NCBI GenBank assembly: GCA_934467415.1
Contig: CAKSLQ010000002.1
Location: forward strand, 124,001 to 188,000
Origin: an uncultured Eubacteriales bacterium
Lineage (GTDB): Bacteria > Bacillota > Clostridia > Oscillospirales > CAG-272
Direction of reading: 5' to 3'
DNA: 64,000 bases
Below are positions 41,504 through 52,176 of the stretch, piece by piece (within the stretch, counting starts at the first letter, position 1; each line of letters begins with the position of its first letter). Below the pieces are notes generated by a model. The model ran no database searches and had not been told where the DNA came from. It saw nothing but the letters and a program-made list of their open reading frames with translations. The translations under genes were made by a program, and so were the position numbers.

Positions 41504-41519
41504 AGCCTTCCACAACACA

Positions 41520-41555
41520 AAAAAGGCTGCAAAGCAATGCTTTGCAGCCTTTTTG
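41520..41555. terminator. Bidirectional terminator after the plsY-like gene
   Basis: A 16-bp stem AAAAAGGCTGCAAAGC with its inverse, between converging operons. Confidence 0.88.
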
Positions 41556-41561
41556 TTTAGC

Positions 41562-43358
41562 TTATGCGCTCTGTTTATCCGCAAACTGGCTGTTGTAGAG
41601 ATCGGCGTAGAACCCGCCCTTCCGCATCAGCGCCTCGTGGCTTCCGCTCTCGACGACGTCGCCGTCCCGCATCACGAGGATCAGGTCGGCATTCTTGATG
41701 GTGGAGAGGCGGTGCGCGATGACGAAACTGGTGCGGTCTGCGGTGAGCGTATCCATCGCGCGCTGGATGACCGCCTCGGTGCGGGTATCGACCGACGAGG
41801 TCGCCTCGTCGAGGATGAGCATCGGCGCGTTTTGCAGCATCGCGCGGGCGATGGTGAGCAGCTGTTTCTGCCCCGCCGAGATCGAGACGCTCTCGGATAG
41901 CACCGTGTCGAAGCCCTGCGGCAGCGAATGCACGAAATCGTCGAGGCCGCAGGCGCGGCAGACGCGCTCCAGCATGTCGTCGGTGATGCCGGTCATGTTG
42001 TAGACGAGGTTTTCGCGCACCGTGCCCTCAAAGAGCCAGGTGTCCTGAAGCACCATCGCAAACATCGAGTGCAGCGTCTCGCGCCGCATTTCGGTGGTGG
42101 GCACGCCGTCGATCATGATGCTGCCGCCCGTCAGCTCGTAGAAACGCATTAAGAGGTTGACCATGGTGGTCTTGCCCGCGCCGGTCGGCCCGACGATGGC
42201 CACCTTCTGCCCCGGCTTCACCGCGGCGGAAAAGTCCTTGATGATGACCTTGTCCGGCGAATCGGGGTAGCTGAAGCGGACGTGGTCGAAGCTGACCGCG
42301 CCGCGCACGGCGGGGACTTCGGCGGGTTTGTCGCTCTCGTCGGGCAGCTCCTCGCTGCCGAGGAAATCGAAGATGCGCCGCGCGGAGGCCGACGCCGTCT
42401 GCATATTGGTCATGCCCTGCGCAATCTGCGTGAGCGGCGATGTGAACAGGCGCACATACAGGATGAACGCGACGATCACGCCGAACTCGATCGCACCCGA
42501 CAGCGCCAGCACCGAGCCGAGCACGGCGACCGCGACGTAGGCCGTGTTGCCGACGACGTTCATCAGCGGCTGCATCATGCCGGACAGGAACTGCGAGCGC
42601 CACTCCGCGTCGTAGACGTCGGCGTTCATGCCGCCGAAGCGCTGCTTCACTTCCGCCTCCGCGCGGGAAATGCGCACGACCGTCTGGCCGGAGTACATTT
42701 CCTCCACATAGCCGTTCAGCGTGCCGAGGCTCTCCTGCCGGCGCAGGAAGTACTTTTGCGAGCGTGACAGGATCAGCACCAGCACAAGCATCCCGAGGAA
42801 GGTGACGCCCAGCGCCGCCAGCGCCAGCCGCCACTCGGTGACGAACATCATGATGAGGCAGCCGACAAACTGCGTCGATGCGCTGATGATGGTGGGCAGG
42901 CTGTTGGTCAGTCCCTGCTGCAGGGTGGAGACATCGTTGGTGATGCGGCTGAGAATATCGCCCTGCGAGGTCGTGTTGAAGGTCTTCTGCGGGACGCGGT
43001 TGATCTTCTCGGAGAGGTCGGCGCGCATTCTGTAGGACATTTTCAGCGTGACCGTCGCCATGATATAGTGCTGTATAAAGGTGCAGACCGCGCTGACGAT
43101 GTAGATACCGGCCAGGAAAATACCGATCTTCGCGATCGCGGCAAGGTCGATGCCCGTAAACAGGCCGTCCGACATGATGGTCGCGATGCGGCCGACATAG
43201 CCGGGGCCGACGATGGTGAGCAGTGCGCCGATCGCCGCCAGAACCAGTGCGGCGAGGACGGCGGGCACGCTCTTTTTCATATACCCGGAGGTGTCGGCCA
43301 GTGCGCCCTTGACGCTTGCCTTCTCGCCCTTACCGGCGTTCATACGGTAGCCGTGCAT
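41562..43358 (-). CDS. ABC exporter half-transporter, subunit B
   Basis: 598 residues: six membrane helices (about 30-330) and an ATPase domain (about 370-590) with Walker A GPTGAGKTT and Walker B LILDEATS, so the catalytic Glu is kept. The signature reads SISAGQ instead of LSGGQ. With the preceding gene it forms a heterodimeric exporter of the BmrCD/TM287-288 kind, in which one ATP site is weakened. It starts after AGGAGGTGG, just upstream of the previous stop. Confidence 0.92.
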   Translation of the reverse strand: MHGYRMNAGKGEKASVKGALADTSGYMKKSVPAVLAALVLAAIGALLTIVGPGYVGRIATIMSDGLFTGIDLAAIAKIGIFLAGIYIVSAVCTFIQHYIMATVTLKMSYRMRADLSEKINRVPQKTFNTTSQGDILSRITNDVSTLQQGLTNSLPTIISASTQFVGCLIMMFVTEWRLALAALGVTFLGMLVLVLILSRSQKYFLRRQESLGTLNGYVEEMYSGQTVVRISRAEAEVKQRFGGMNADVYDAEWRSQFLSGMMQPLMNVVGNTAYVAVAVLGSVLALSGAIEFGVIVAFILYVRLFTSPLTQIAQGMTNMQTASASARRIFDFLGSEELPDESDKPAEVPAVRGAVSFDHVRFSYPDSPDKVIIKDFSAAVKPGQKVAIVGPTGAGKTTMVNLLMRFYELTGGSIMIDGVPTTEMRRETLHSMFAMVLQDTWLFEGTVRENLVYNMTGITDDMLERVCRACGLDDFVHSLPQGFDTVLSESVSISAGQKQLLTIARAMLQNAPMLILDEATSSVDTRTEAVIQRAMDTLTADRTSFVIAHRLSTIKNADLILVMRDGDVVESGSHEALMRKGGFYADLYNSQFADKQSA

Positions 43359-43359
43359 G

Positions 43360-45129
43360 TCAGCCCACCTCCTTTTCGAGTTCTTCCGCGCTCAGCTGCG
43401 AGCGCGCAATCTCCTGATAGACCGCACAGGTCTGCATCAGTTCCCTGTGGGTGCCGACGCCGACCGCGCGGCCGTGATCCAGCACGATGATCTGATCCGC
43501 ATGGCGGATCGTGCCGATGCGCTGCGCCACGATGATCTTGGTCGCATCGCGCATTTTTTCGGCAAGCGCACCGCGCAGTGCCGCATCGGTGCGGTAGTCC
43601 AGCGCGGAAAAGCTGTCGTCGAAGACGAGGATCTCGGGGTCGCGCGCAAGTGCGCGGGCAATCGAGAGGCGCTGCTTCTGACCGCCGGACACGTTGCGCC
43701 CGAGCTGTGCGATCTTATGCGCCGCGCCCTCCGGCAGCTTGTCCACAAACTCCGCCGCCTGCGAAATTTCCAGTGCGCGGCGCAGGTTTTCGTCGCTCTC
43801 GGCGGCGCGGCTCCTGCCGAAGAACACGTTGTCGCGGATTGTCCCGGCAAACAGCACGGCCTTCTGCGTGACGTAGCCGAGCTTGCCGTACAGCGTGTCG
43901 AAATCGTAGTCCTTCACGTTCACGCCGTCGATCAGCACCTCGCCCGCCGTCGCGTCATAGAAGCGCGGGATCAGGCCGACCAGCGTGGATTTGCCCGAGC
44001 CGGTCGCGCCGATGATGGCGAGCGTCCCGCCGCGCTCCGCCTTGAAGCTGATGTCGTGCAGAACGTCGGCGGCCGCGTTCGGATAGCGGAAGGACACATG
44101 GCGGAACTCGACCGTGCCGGGCGCCTTTCCCGCCGCGGTGCTGCCCTCGGTCAGCGTGGAGCGGCGGTCAAGCACCTCGTTGATACGCTCGGCCGAGACC
44201 TGCGCCGACGGCAGCAGCATGAAGATCATGACCAGCATCATGAAGGACATGACCACATAGGTGGCATAGGTGCTGAACACCAGCACCTCGCTGAAGAAGG
44301 ACAGGCGCGCCGCGCTGTCCGCCAGCGGGATACTGTTCAGCAGCGCCGCACCGAGCCAGTAGATCACGAGTGCAAGCCCGTTCATGCCGAGCAGCATGAT
44401 CGGCTGCATGAAGGAGAACAGACGCTGGTTTTTCAGCTGCGTGCGCATCATCTCGCCGCTCGGCCCATCGAATTTCTCATTCTGATAGGCCTCGGCGTTG
44501 AAGGCGTGCACCACGTTGATGCCGGTCAGATTCTCGCGCGCCACGCGGTTGATCTTATCGGTCAGCTTCTGCACGATGCGGAAGCGCGGCAGGCAGACCG
44601 ACATGATCGCCAGCACCGACGCGCAGATCACCACGACAAACGCCGCCGTCACCGCCGACAGCTCCCGGCTCTTGCCGAGGATCTTGATGATCGCCCACAC
44701 CGCCATGATCGGCGACTTGATGAGCATTTGCAGACCCATGGACACGATCATCTGGATCTGCGTGACGTCGTTGGTCGTGCGCGTGATCAGACTCGGGATC
44801 GAGAAATCCTGCATCTGCGCGCAGTCGCTGTCGATGACGTGGCCGAACAGCCGCCCGCGCAGGGTAAAGCTGAAGCCCGCCGCGATGCGCGCGGAGAGGT
44901 AGCCGCAGATGACGGCCAGCACCGCGCTGCACAGCGTACAGCCGAGCATCTTGAACCCGACTGCGGCGATGTCCGCCGTGCGGCTGCCCTCGGTCTTGAT
45001 GAGCGTGGTCAGCTCGGTCATATAGTCGGGCAGCGTCAGATCAAAATAGATCTGCCCGACAACGAAAACGGCGCAGACCAATGCCATCAGCCATTCCCGC
45101 TTTTGCATGTTTTTCAGCAGTTTAATCAT
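43360..45129 (-). CDS. ABC exporter half-transporter, subunit A
   Basis: 589 residues: membrane domain then ATPase domain with Walker A GATGSGKST, signature VSGGQKQRL and Walker B ILVFDDSFSALD. The catalytic Glu is replaced by Asp in the DD pair, as in the degenerate-site subunit of heterodimeric exporters. I start at the ATG with AAAGGAG; the longer frame runs through the MarR gene. It overlaps that gene by 4 nt. Confidence 0.93.
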   Translation of the reverse strand: MIKLLKNMQKREWLMALVCAVFVVGQIYFDLTLPDYMTELTTLIKTEGSRTADIAAVGFKMLGCTLCSAVLAVICGYLSARIAAGFSFTLRGRLFGHVIDSDCAQMQDFSIPSLITRTTNDVTQIQMIVSMGLQMLIKSPIMAVWAIIKILGKSRELSAVTAAFVVVICASVLAIMSVCLPRFRIVQKLTDKINRVARENLTGINVVHAFNAEAYQNEKFDGPSGEMMRTQLKNQRLFSFMQPIMLLGMNGLALVIYWLGAALLNSIPLADSAARLSFFSEVLVFSTYATYVVMSFMMLVMIFMLLPSAQVSAERINEVLDRRSTLTEGSTAAGKAPGTVEFRHVSFRYPNAAADVLHDISFKAERGGTLAIIGATGSGKSTLVGLIPRFYDATAGEVLIDGVNVKDYDFDTLYGKLGYVTQKAVLFAGTIRDNVFFGRSRAAESDENLRRALEISQAAEFVDKLPEGAAHKIAQLGRNVSGGQKQRLSIARALARDPEILVFDDSFSALDYRTDAALRGALAEKMRDATKIIVAQRIGTIRHADQIIVLDHGRAVGVGTHRELMQTCAVYQEIARSQLSAEELEKEVG

Positions 45130-45599
45130 AGCTTCTCCTTTTGTGCCGCCTCGCGGCAGATGCTTTTTGCGTTTTCGGCAATCGCGGCGATGCAGCGCCA
45201 AAGCAGCGCGCGATCCTCGTCGCCGAGCCCCGCCGTCAGGCGCGCACCGAGCGCGGCCTGCAGCTCCTGCCCGCGCACAACAACGGGCGCGGCCGCCGCC
45301 GTGACGGTCAGATGCATCACGCGGCGATCCTTTTCGTCGCTCCGGCGCGCAAGATACCCCTCGCCGACCAGGCGGTCGATGTGAAACGAGACGATCCCCG
45401 GCTTCATGTGGCGGTAAATACAGATGTCCCGCGCCGTATCGTACCCCGGATTGTTGGCCAGAAACAGCAGAATATCCAGCGCCGTCTGCGGCATACCGAG
45501 CTCGGCGCACAGCGGCTTCAGCATCGCGGCATACGCCTCCTCAAACGCGCGCACATACCCGTGCATCTGCACCGCGGTGCCGATCCTGTTCTTTGACAT
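45126..45599 (-). CDS. MarR-family transcriptional regulator
   Basis: 157 residues, winged helix at about 35-105 with CIYRHMKPGIVSFHIDRLVGEGYLARRSDEKDRRV, split here: recognition helix then the wing with DRR. It leads the exporter operon and overlaps it by 4 nt. A palindrome between its promoter and ribosome site is a likely autoregulatory operator. Ligand unknown; the exported compound is a natural guess. Confidence 0.93.
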   Translation of the reverse strand: MSKNRIGTAVQMHGYVRAFEEAYAAMLKPLCAELGMPQTALDILLFLANNPGYDTARDICIYRHMKPGIVSFHIDRLVGEGYLARRSDEKDRRVMHLTVTAAAAPVVVRGQELQAALGARLTAGLGDEDRALLWRCIAAIAENAKSICREAAQKEKL

Positions 45600-45617
45600 G
45601 GCAGCCTCCTTTTAATA

Positions 45618-45631
45618 GTTCAATTTTGAAC
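45618..45631. promoter_or_regulatory. MarR-type operator candidate
   Basis: GTTCAA-TT-TTGAAC, 14 bp, just downstream of the predicted transcription start and before the ribosome site of the MarR gene. Confidence 0.65.
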
Positions 45632-45637
45632 ATTCCA

Positions 45638-45666
45638 ATATTAGCATACACACCTGCAAATGTCAA
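45638..45666 (-). promoter_or_regulatory. Sigma-A promoter of the marR-exporter operon
   Basis: TTGACA-17-TAATAT on the minus strand. Confidence 0.8.
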
Positions 45667-45697
45667 TGACGGTTGTGTGAATCTTTGCGTAAAAAAG

Positions 45698-45735
45698 AGA
45701 ATTCGCCGCAGATGCAGCCATCCGCGGCGAATTCT
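45698..45735 (-). terminator. Terminator after brnQ
   Basis: A 12-bp stem AGAATTCGCCGC with its inverse and T6 on the minus strand. Confidence 0.88.
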
Positions 45736-45758
45736 TACTTTTATAATTATATACGGAC

Positions 45759-47120
45759 TTATGCAGCAGCCTTCTTCTTGCCGGTGAGCACCATCGCAAC
45801 AAGACCGATTCCGAGGCCGACCGCGGCGGGAACGATCCAGCCGAGCCCGTTCTTGTAGAGCGGCAGGTACGCATTTGCAAAGTTGATGACCGGCTGCGCA
45901 TGCAGCAGCGCGATCGTGCCCTCGGGCAGTGCGCCGAGCAGATCGAAGACGGCGGCAAACAGCGTAAAGCCGGTGACGCAGCCGTACACCACGCGGCTGT
46001 GGCCGAACAGGTTGCCGAAGAGGCCGAGCAGGATCAGCGTGATGGCCAGCGGGTAGAGGAACATCAGCACGGGGACTGCATACGCAATGATGGCGTCCAG
46101 CCCGAGGTTGGCGATGAGAAATGCGCTGAGGGTGAAGATCACTGCCCACGCCCGGTAGGAAAGCGCCTTCGGAAACAGCTTGACGAAGGTCTCGGAGCAG
46201 CTGGTGACAAGGCCGACCGCCGTCTTCATGCAGGCAAAGGTCACCATGATCGCCAGCAGGATCGCGCCGGGCTTGCCGAAGTAATGCGCGGCCACGCGCG
46301 CGAAAATTTCGCCGCCGTCCTTGCAGTCGGCATACAGCGTCCCGGTCTGTGCGCCGACCACGGCGACCGCGAGATAGATCAGCCCCATGAACAGGCAGCT
46401 GAACACGCCCGCCTTGACGGTGTACGCCGCGACGGCGCCCGGCTCCTTCACGCCGAGATCGCGGATGACGGTGATGACCACGATGCCGAACGCCAGCGAG
46501 GCCAGCGCATCCATCGTGTTGTAGCCCTCAAGAAAGCCGGCCACAAACGGAGACGCCGCATATTTGCCGGTCGCCGCCATCTCGGAGATGCTGCCCATGG
46601 GGCGGAACAGCGCCGCGGCGACGAGCGCCGCCAAAAAGACGAGAAACAGCGGTGTCAGCACCTTGCCGACCCAGGTGAGGATCTCGCCGGAATTCAGCGA
46701 AAGGACAAGCACCGCGAGGAAAAACAGGAGCGAGAAAACGACCAGCACCCCCTCGGTGTATGCGCCTTCACCCAACATGCTCTTCATGCCGATGGTGAAG
46801 GAGACCGCGCCGCAGCGCGGAATAGCGAAAAACGGCCCGATGGTCAGATAGAGCGCGCAGGTGAAGAAAACGCTGTAGCCGCGGCCGACCTTGCCGGACA
46901 GCTCAATCAGGCCGTCGCTGCGGCTGATGCCGATGGCGGCCACGCCGAGCAGCGGCAGACCTACGCCGGTAATCAGGAGACCGAGGAAGGCGATCCACAT
47001 GTTCGCCCCGGCAAGCTGCCCCATATAGATCGGGAAAATCAGGTTGCCCGCGCCGAAAAACAGGCCGAACAGCATACTCGCGATGAGTGTCAGCTCCGTT
47101 TTCGTCAATTTTGTTTTCAA
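45759..47120 (-). CDS. brnQ: Branched-chain amino acid carrier, LIVCS family
   Basis: 453 residues, twelve membrane helices. The N-terminal block MLFGLFFGAGNLIFPIYMGQ is diagnostic of BrnQ. It imports Leu, Ile and Val with Na+. The start appears to be TTG, with GGGAGTG 7 nt upstream; the nearby ATG at 47127 is in another frame. It has its own promoter and terminator. Confidence 0.94.
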   Translation of the reverse strand: MKTKLTKTELTLIASMLFGLFFGAGNLIFPIYMGQLAGANMWIAFLGLLITGVGLPLLGVAAIGISRSDGLIELSGKVGRGYSVFFTCALYLTIGPFFAIPRCGAVSFTIGMKSMLGEGAYTEGVLVVFSLLFFLAVLVLSLNSGEILTWVGKVLTPLFLVFLAALVAAALFRPMGSISEMAATGKYAASPFVAGFLEGYNTMDALASLAFGIVVITVIRDLGVKEPGAVAAYTVKAGVFSCLFMGLIYLAVAVVGAQTGTLYADCKDGGEIFARVAAHYFGKPGAILLAIMVTFACMKTAVGLVTSCSETFVKLFPKALSYRAWAVIFTLSAFLIANLGLDAIIAYAVPVLMFLYPLAITLILLGLFGNLFGHSRVVYGCVTGFTLFAAVFDLLGALPEGTIALLHAQPVINFANAYLPLYKNGLGWIVPAAVGLGIGLVAMVLTGKKKAAA

Positions 47121-47152
47121 AAGTCATTCACTCCCATGTACAGATATCCATC

Positions 47153-47181
47153 AGTATACCTTTTTTGAGAGCATCTGTCAA
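47153..47181 (-). promoter_or_regulatory. Sigma-A promoter of brnQ
   Basis: TTGACA-17-TATACT on the minus strand. Confidence 0.82.
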
Positions 47182-47347
47182 GTAAAAGAAGCATATTTAA
47201 CGCGACGGACGACAAGTTATGTTTTTAACGAAATGCTGTTAAATTTGTGCCGTTTTGATCGGATGTCCGCTGTTTTCCGCTCTGGCGCGGGCAGCGCGCC
47301 GCAAATCGCTGCGCCCGGTGCGAAAACCGCAAAAAAGTACGTTTCTC

Positions 47348-47376
47348 TTTTCAAGTCGGCGAAAATATGCTATACT
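47348..47376 (+). promoter_or_regulatory. Sigma-A promoter of ftsH
   Basis: TTTTCA-17-TATACT; the -35 is weak. The roughly 170 bp between this and the brnQ promoter are AT-rich with a short TTTAAC/GTTAAA repeat near 47224 and nothing else recognised. Confidence 0.6.
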
Positions 47377-47420
47377 GTACCCGAAAGTACTGCGCGGCGG
47401 CGCACGAATGAGGTGATTTT

Positions 47421-49241
<1,821 letters not shown>

Positions 49242-49251
49242 TGAAAGCAAC

Positions 49252-49287
49252 AAAAAAGCAGACGGACATGTGTCCGTCTGCTTTTTT
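49252..49287 (+). terminator. Terminator of ftsH
   Basis: A 17-bp stem (AAAAAAGCAGACGGACA with its inverse) ending in T7, 10 nt past the stop. Confidence 0.92.
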
Positions 49288-49373
49288 TGTTGTCTTGCGT
49301 CAAAGTAAAAAATCCATGCAAATCCGTAGGGCGGTGGCTCGCTCCCGCCGCGACTTTGTGCAGACTGCTTTTT

Positions 49374-49483
49374 ACCTCCCTCGGTGAGGGAGGTGGCACG
49401 GCAACGCCGTGACGGAAGGAGTCTTGCAGAGAGCAAAACTCCCCCAGTCGCCTCTCGGCGACAGCCCCCTCACCGAGGGGGCT
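49374..49483. repeat. MITE-like element with GAGGG terminal inverted repeats
   Basis: 110 bp from ACCTCCCTCGGTGAGGGAGGT to AGCCCCCTCACCGAGGGGGCT in two parts, with an inner ACGGC/GCCGT stem and the words GGAAGGAGTCTT and AAAACTCCCCCAGTCG. It is the reverse orientation of the element near 35.4 kb. Short GTAGGGCGG and GTAGGGGCG words flank it (49325 and 49501). Confidence 0.8.
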
Positions 49484-49539
49484 AAAAGGCGCAACCCCTG
49501 TAGGGGCGACTGCCGGATCGCCCGCTTCTCGTTTCTTTT

Positions 49540-51738
49540 CTACTTATACAACTTCACAAAATTCAGCCGCAGCGCGTTCATGACCACGCAGAAGCTGGAT
49601 AGGCTCATCGCCGCCGCGCCGAACATCGGGTCGAGCATCCAGCCGGTGATCGGGATCCACACGCCCGCGGCAAGCGGAATGCCGATCACGTTGTAGATGA
49701 ACGCCCAGAACAGGTTCTCGTGGATGTTGCGCAGCGTGGCACGCCCGAGGCGGAGCGCCGCCGCCGCATCCCCAAGACTGCTGCCCGTGAGGATGACCTC
49801 CGCCGCCTCGGCGGCAATGTCGGTGCCGCGGCCGATGGCAATGCCGAGATCCGCCGCCGTCAGCGCAGGCGCATCGTTGATGCCGTCGCCCACCATGGCG
49901 ACTCTGCCCTCTTTTTTTAGCTCGCGGATCAGCCTCTCCTTATCGCCCGGCTTCAGATCGGCGCGCACCTCGTCGATGCCCGCCGCCGCGGCGACGGCTG
50001 CCGCCGTGCGCGCATTGTCGCCGGTCAGCATCACCACGCGAAGCCCCATGTGCTTCATGCGCGCGATCGCCTCGGCGCTGCCGGGCGCCACCGTGTCCGC
50101 CACGGCGATGATGCCGAGCAGGTTTTTGTCCGCGGCAAAGAAGATGGGCGTTTTCCCCTCCCCGGCAAGGCGCTCCGCCGCCGCCTGCATCCCGGCGGAG
50201 ATCGGCGCCGCCGCGCCGACAAAGGCGGCGTTGCCGCCGATGAGTGTCTCCGCCCCGCGTGTGCCGCGCAGACCGTTGCCGGGCAGCGCGGTGAAGTTCT
50301 CAACCGCCGCCGCGGTGATGCCCTTTTCCCCGGCGTCCAGCAGGATGGCAAGCGAAAGCGGGTGTTCACTCTTTTGCTCCAGCGCAAATGCGGCGGTCAG
50401 CAATGCGTCCGCATCCGTGCCGTCGGCGGGCAGAATGTCGGTCACCGACGGCTTGCCCGCCGTGACCGTGCCGGTCTTGTCCAGTGCGACGATCCTCACG
50501 CGCCCCGCCGCTTCCAGCGCGGCCGCCGTCTTGAACAGGATGTTATTCTTCGCACCGACACCGCTGCCGACCATGATGGCCACCGGCGTGGCCAGTCCGA
50601 GCGCGCAGGGGCAGCTGATGACCAGCACCGTGACGCCGCGCGCCAGCGCAAAACCGAGCGTCTCGCCGCAGAGCAGCCAGACGACAAACGTCACCGCCGC
50701 GATCGCCATGACCGTCGGCACAAACACGCCCGCCACGCGGTCGGCCGCCTTGGCGATCGGCGCCTTGGACGCCGCCGCACCCTCCACCATGCGGATGATC
50801 TTCGAGAACGCGGTGTCCTCGCCGACGCGCGTTGCGCGGCAGTGCGCAAAGCCGGAGAGGTTGATGGTCGCCGCCGAAAGCAGGTCGCCCGCCGCCTTAT
50901 CCACGGGCAGGCTCTCGCCGGTCAGCGCGGACTCGTCCACGGCGCAGCCGCCGTCCAGCACCTCGCCGTCCACCGGGATGCTCTCGCCGGGGCGCACGAC
51001 AAATTCGTCGCCGACCTTGACCTCGGCGATCGGCACCTTGACCTCTTTGCCGTCCCGCAGCAGGGTCGCGGTCTTCGGCGACAGCTTCATCAGCGCGCGG
51101 AGCGCGTCGGTCGTCCTGCCCTTGGAGCGCGCCTCGAGCAGCTTGCCGAGCGTGATCAGTGTGAGGATCATCGCCGCCGATTCAAAGTAGAAATCATGCG
51201 ACCGGAGCGGCTTGCCGAGCGCCATCAGCACGAGAATGCACAGGCTGTAGAGGAAGGATGCGCCCGCGCCGAGCGCTACCAGCGTGTCCATATTCGGCGC
51301 GCCGTGCAGCACGCCGCGCACGCCGCTCACGAAAAACTTGCGGTTAACGACCATGATGGCGAGCGTCAGCACCGCCTGCATCAGCCCCTGCCATTCCATG
51401 CTCTCCGCGATCGGCGCGGGCAGCGGCCAGCCCCACATCATGTGCCCCATCGAAATGTACATGAGGACGAGCAGCAGCACGACCGACACCGCCAGCCGCC
51501 GCACCATCTGCGGTGTCTCATCGGTGACGCCGCCCGCATTGCCTTTGTACAGTGACGCGCCGTAGCCCGCCTTCTTGACGGCGGAAATGACCGTAGACGG
51601 GTTGCCGCCCTCGACCGCCATGGAGTTTGTCAGCAGACTGACCGCGCAGTCGGTCACGCCCGGCACGGCGCGCACCGCCTTTTCCACACGCGCGCTGCAC
51701 GCGGCGCAGCTCATGCCTTTTACATTGTATTGTTCCAT
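49540..51738 (-). CDS. copA: Copper-exporting P1B-type ATPase
   Basis: 732 residues. An N-terminal HMA domain carries the metal site MSCAACS. Eight membrane helices follow, with the intramembrane CPC in VISCPCALG, actuator TGES, phosphorylation site DKTGT and hinge GDGINDAPAL. The CPC motif and the following MN/MxxS region indicate Cu+ (or Ag+) export. It follows csoR by 11 nt. Confidence 0.96.
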   Translation of the reverse strand: MEQYNVKGMSCAACSARVEKAVRAVPGVTDCAVSLLTNSMAVEGGNPSTVISAVKKAGYGASLYKGNAGGVTDETPQMVRRLAVSVVLLLVLMYISMGHMMWGWPLPAPIAESMEWQGLMQAVLTLAIMVVNRKFFVSGVRGVLHGAPNMDTLVALGAGASFLYSLCILVLMALGKPLRSHDFYFESAAMILTLITLGKLLEARSKGRTTDALRALMKLSPKTATLLRDGKEVKVPIAEVKVGDEFVVRPGESIPVDGEVLDGGCAVDESALTGESLPVDKAAGDLLSAATINLSGFAHCRATRVGEDTAFSKIIRMVEGAAASKAPIAKAADRVAGVFVPTVMAIAAVTFVVWLLCGETLGFALARGVTVLVISCPCALGLATPVAIMVGSGVGAKNNILFKTAAALEAAGRVRIVALDKTGTVTAGKPSVTDILPADGTDADALLTAAFALEQKSEHPLSLAILLDAGEKGITAAAVENFTALPGNGLRGTRGAETLIGGNAAFVGAAAPISAGMQAAAERLAGEGKTPIFFAADKNLLGIIAVADTVAPGSAEAIARMKHMGLRVVMLTGDNARTAAAVAAAAGIDEVRADLKPGDKERLIRELKKEGRVAMVGDGINDAPALTAADLGIAIGRGTDIAAEAAEVILTGSSLGDAAAALRLGRATLRNIHENLFWAFIYNVIGIPLAAGVWIPITGWMLDPMFGAAAMSLSSFCVVMNALRLNFVKLYK

Positions 51739-51749
51739 GGATACCCCTC

Positions 51750-52052
51750 CTATTTCATCAGCTTTTGCAGGGTGGCCACCAGCTCGTCCACCGTCTCGTC
51801 CTTCCCTGCGCGCAGATCGTCCGCCACGCAGGTGCGGATATGCGTCGCCAGCAGCTCGCGGCTGAATGCGTTCAGCGCGGCGGTCGCCGCCGCCACCTGC
51901 ACGAGAATGTCCGTGCAGTAGGCGTCGTTTTCCACCATGCCGCGAATGCCGCGCACCTGCCCCTCGATGCGGTTCAGCCGATGCGTCAGCTTCCGTATCT
52001 CCTCGGCGGAGCGTTTTTTCGTTTTATGCGAACAACAGCAGCAAGTTTCCAT
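51750..52052 (-). CDS. csoR: Copper-sensing repressor, CsoR family
   Basis: 100 residues, all-helical DUF156 fold. Copper ligands of CsoR are in place: Cys in DAYCTDIL and the His/Cys pair in THIRTC. An extra CCCC stretch near the N-terminus (METCCCCSHK) may bind more metal. The family lets go of DNA on binding Cu(I). Its operator candidate lies in its own promoter. It leads the csoR-copA operon. Confidence 0.95.
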   Translation of the reverse strand: METCCCCSHKTKKRSAEEIRKLTHRLNRIEGQVRGIRGMVENDAYCTDILVQVAAATAALNAFSRELLATHIRTCVADDLRAGKDETVDELVATLQKLMK

Positions 52053-52100
52053 AGTATGTGCTCCTTTCGCTTTTTCTATCGTTTCTATCGTTGCGCCTTG

Positions 52101-52129
52101 ATTATATACCCCCTATGGGTATTTGTCAA
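52101..52129 (-). promoter_or_regulatory. csoR-copA promoter with CsoR operator in the spacer
   Basis: TTGACA-17-TATAAT on the minus strand. The 17-nt spacer is ATACCCATAGGGGGTA-like, the G-tract palindrome typical of CsoR sites, so repressor and polymerase exclude each other. Confidence 0.88.
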
Positions 52130-52143
52130 GTAAAAAAGTGCAT

Positions 52144-52171
52144 AAAAAAAGACCGCCGAAACGGTCTTTTT
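52144..52171 (-). terminator. Terminator of the following lipoprotein gene
   Basis: AAAAAGACCG/CGGTCTTTTT stem with a 6-nt loop and T-run on the minus strand, just past the stop at 52177. Confidence 0.85.
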
Positions 52172-52176
52172 CAGAT

